NCBI RefSeq assembly: GCF_000733295.1
Contig: NZ_JPMI01000280.1
Coordinates: forward strand, 1-63,723
DNA length: 63,723 nt
Reading direction: 5' to 3'
DNA from: Archangium violaceum Cb vi76
Lineage (GTDB): Bacteria > Myxococcota > Myxococcia > Myxococcales > Myxococcaceae
The translations under genes and the position numbers were made by a program. Position 1 is the first letter of the stretch. Each line of letters begins with the position of its first letter. Under the pieces are notes generated by a model, which was given only the letters and a program-made list of their open reading frames with translations, searched no databases and was not told the origin of the DNA. Below, piece after piece: positions 61,746 to 63,723 of this stretch.

Positions 61746-61764
61746 GCACCCTCACGGAGGGTGC
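61746..61764. repeat. Short perfect hairpin GCACCCTC-ACG-GAGGGTGC
   Basis: An 8 bp perfect inverted repeat with a 3 nt loop lies 96 nt after the GNAT stop and 82 nt before the next NRPS start. No T-run follows, so it is not a standard intrinsic terminator. It could be an attenuating or regulatory hairpin in the leader of the NRPS gene. Confidence 0.45.
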
Positions 61765-61846
61765 ACCCCGATGACGTCGCACGCGAGGGCCAGGGCCGCC
61801 TCTCCAACTCTCAGTCCGACGATTCAACCCAGAAGGACTCCGCCAA

Positions 61847-63723
61847 ATGAGTGACGTCTACGACCGCCTCGCATCGCTCCCTCCCGAGAAGCGGGAGCTG
61901 CTGTTGCGTCAGCTTCGTCAAAAGCAGGCTGGCAACGTCAAGACGGGCATTCCCCCTCGGCCGCGCGACACGGACACGCATCCGCTGTCCTTCGCCCAGC
62001 AGCGGCTGTGGCTGCTGGACCAGCTCCAGCCGGGCAGCCCCCTCTACAACGTTCCCGTGGCCATCCGGCTCAGCGGGGCGCTGGACGTGGCGACGCTGGA
62101 GCGGTGCTTCAACGAGCTGCTGCGGCGTCACGAGTCGCTGCGCACCACGTTGCGCTCGGAGCAGGGCCAGCCAGTGCAGGTCATCGCGCCCCAGGCGGAG
62201 CTCGCCCTGGAGACGGCGGACCTGCGGGCGCTGCCCGCCGCACAGCACGACGCCGAGGTGCGGCGGCTGGCGCTGGAGGAGGCGCGCAAGCCCTTCGACC
62301 TGGAGCGGGGTCCCCTGCTGCGCGCCCGCCTGCTGAGCTTGCCGGAGCAGGAGTGCGTGCTGCTGCTGACCATGCACCACATCGTCTCGGACGGCTGGTC
62401 CATGGGCGTGCTGGTGCGTGAGATGGGCATGCTCTACGCGGCCTTCACGCAGGGCCAGCCCTCGCCGCTGATGGAGCTGGCGGTGCAGTACGTGGACTAC
62501 GCCTCCTGGCAGCGCGAGTGGCTGCGGGGCGACGTGCTGTCCAAGCAGCTCGACTACTGGCGCAAGCAGCTCGCGGGCGCCTCGCGGGTGCTGGAGCTGC
62601 CCACCGACAAGCCTCGCCCGCCCCGGCCCTCCTTCCAGGGCGCCTCGAGCTCGCGGCCACTGCCCACGGCGCTCTCCGAGTCCATCAAGGCCCTGGCCCA
62701 GAAGGAGGGCGCCACGCCCTTCATGGTGCTGCTGGCCGCCTTCCAGGTGCTGCTCTCGCGCTACTCGGGGCAGGACGACATCTGCGTGGGCTCGCCCATC
62801 GCCGGCCGCAACCGCGGCGAGCTGGAAGATCTCATCGGCTTCTTCGTCAATACGCTGGTGCTGCGCACCCGGCTCTCGCCCCAGCAGAGCTTCCGCGAGC
62901 TGCTCGCCCAGGTGAAGGAGATGATGCTGGGCGCGTATGCCCACCAGGACGTCCCCTTCGAGAAGCTCGTCGAGGAGCTCCAGCCCCAGCGTGACCTGAG
63001 CCGCTCGCCGCTCTTCCAGGTCATGTTCGCCGTGCAGAACGCTCCGATGCCGGAGCTGAACCTGCCGGGGCTGAAGATGCGCCCGGTGACGTTGGAGAGC
63101 GAGTCGTCCAAGTTCGACATGACGGTCGCCTTCACGGAGCGGGCGGAGGGCTTCCTCGCGGAGGTGGAGTACAGCACCGACCTGTACGAGTCCTCCACCC
63201 TCCAGCGCATGCTGGAGCAGATGCAGCTGCTGCTGGAGGGCATCGTCGCCTCGCCTGAGCGCAAGCTGCGCGAGCTGTCCCTGCTCAGCACGAACGAGCG
63301 CCAGCGGCTCCTCGTCGATTGGAATCAGACCCACACCGAATTCCCACGCCAGCGGAACATCCACCAGCTCTTCGAGGAACGGGTACGCCTGCATCCCGAG
63401 AGCGTGGCCCTGGAGTTCGGCGAGACGCGGCTGTCCTACGGTGAGCTCGACACACGCGCCAACCAGCTCGCCCATCTGCTGGCCTCGAAGGGCGTGTGCT
63501 CCGGGGACCTCGTCGGCATCTGTGTCGAGCGCTCCGCCGACCTCGTCGTCGGCCTGCTCGGCATCCTCAAGGCCGGTGCCGCCTACGTCCCGCTCGACCC
63601 CGCCTACCCCCAGCAGCGCCTGACGTTCATGCTGGAGGACACCCGGGCCCACGTCGTCGTGGCCTGGCGCCACCTCGCTCAGGCCCTGCCCCTGGGCGAC
63701 CGCTCCCTCATCTGCCTCGATGA
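61847..63723 (+). CDS. NRPS, C-A..., truncated by the window edge
   Basis: The first 625 aa of a further NRPS are seen. After a short helical N-terminus (DRLASLPPEKRELLLRQLRQ), a complete C domain runs from about 45 to 475, with LSFAQQRLWLLDQLQPGS and an intact MHHIVSDGWSMG. An A domain then begins (IHQLFEERVRLHPESVALEF) and is cut before its specificity pocket, at a Leu-Cys-Leu-Asp run. The ATG at 61847 has AGAAGGA 9-15 nt upstream. As it starts with a C domain and no starter unit, it should take the chain from an upstream NRPS, probably the four-module protein. The residue it adds cannot be read here. Confidence 0.93.
   Translation, partial: MSDVYDRLASLPPEKRELLLRQLRQKQAGNVKTGIPPRPRDTDTHPLSFAQQRLWLLDQLQPGSPLYNVPVAIRLSGALDVATLERCFNELLRRHESLRTTLRSEQGQPVQVIAPQAELALETADLRALPAAQHDAEVRRLALEEARKPFDLERGPLLRARLLSLPEQECVLLLTMHHIVSDGWSMGVLVREMGMLYAAFTQGQPSPLMELAVQYVDYASWQREWLRGDVLSKQLDYWRKQLAGASRVLELPTDKPRPPRPSFQGASSSRPLPTALSESIKALAQKEGATPFMVLLAAFQVLLSRYSGQDDICVGSPIAGRNRGELEDLIGFFVNTLVLRTRLSPQQSFRELLAQVKEMMLGAYAHQDVPFEKLVEELQPQRDLSRSPLFQVMFAVQNAPMPELNLPGLKMRPVTLESESSKFDMTVAFTERAEGFLAEVEYSTDLYESSTLQRMLEQMQLLLEGIVASPERKLRELSLLSTNERQRLLVDWNQTHTEFPRQRNIHQLFEERVRLHPESVALEFGETRLSYGELDTRANQLAHLLASKGVCSGDLVGICVERSADLVVGLLGILKAGAAYVPLDPAYPQQRLTFMLEDTRAHVVVAWRHLAQALPLGDRSLICLD

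Overview
The window is very GC-rich with dense, tightly packed genes on both strands. The long NRPS genes, the type VI secretion (T6SS) cargo operon, a TIGR02270-like protein and intergenic palindromic repeats of the CCCTCTCCC/GGGAGAGGG type suggest a myxobacterium, probably suborder Cystobacterineae. This placement is inferred from gene content and style, not from a marker gene.

Region 1 (about 1-15,400) is conserved chromosomal backbone, mostly on the minus strand. It holds pyrB-pyrC-carA with a downstream hypothetical gene, lepA-lepB with a DUF4845-like membrane protein, two nucleotide-sugar SDR enzymes (an epimerase and a UDP-glucuronate decarboxylase), a ribbon-helix-helix regulator divergent from a lipoprotein with Ca-binding-type repeats, manA, a SPOR-domain membrane protein, mnmA and a CCA-adding enzyme.

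Region 2 (15,500-21,760) is a T6SS cargo module. A HEAT-like TIGR02270 protein is divergent from the operon DUF2169 - thiolase-fold pseudo-ketosynthase - PAAR-like (DUF4150) effector with a probable PD-(D/E)xK nuclease tail - DUF3396/TsiV-type immunity protein - unknown protein. The toxin tail is visibly AT-richer and Lys-rich compared with its surroundings.

Region 3 (21,928-63,723, running off the right edge) is a large nonribosomal lipopeptide gene cluster that I cannot match to a known product. It encodes a complete p-aminophenylalanine (PAPA) route: a PabA-PabB fusion ADC synthase, a PapB-type AroQ mutase, a PapC-type dehydrogenase, and an aminotransferase that could finish it. It also encodes an arginine:glycine-type amidinotransferase, a radical SAM enzyme, a JmjC/cupin hydroxylase, a second aminotransferase divergent from a C-methyltransferase-like gene, two SDRs, an N2227-like methyltransferase, a FAD amine oxidase, a GNAT, an MFS exporter and a membrane-anchored periplasmic M28 peptidase.

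Three NRPS genes are present. The largest (4900 aa) is FAAL-PCP-(C-A-PCP)x4. Its A-domain codes, aligned by eye to GrsA, read DTENIGVIEK (acidic pocket, cationic residue likely), DLTKVGHVGK (Asp), DVWHISLVDK (Ser) and DFWNIGMVHK (Thr). It has no thioesterase or epimerase. The first NRPS (C-A-PCP-C) has an A domain that lacks the Asp235 amino anchor, a terminal C domain with HR in place of HH, and an apparent one-base frameshift near its end. The third NRPS is cut by the window edge. The likely logic is lipid initiation by the FAAL, assembly of lipid-X-Asp-Ser-Thr..., PAPA and guanidine-bearing building blocks made in cis, oxidation and methylation by the tailoring enzymes, and export by the MFS protein. 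The M28 peptidase could process or detoxify the product outside the cytoplasm.
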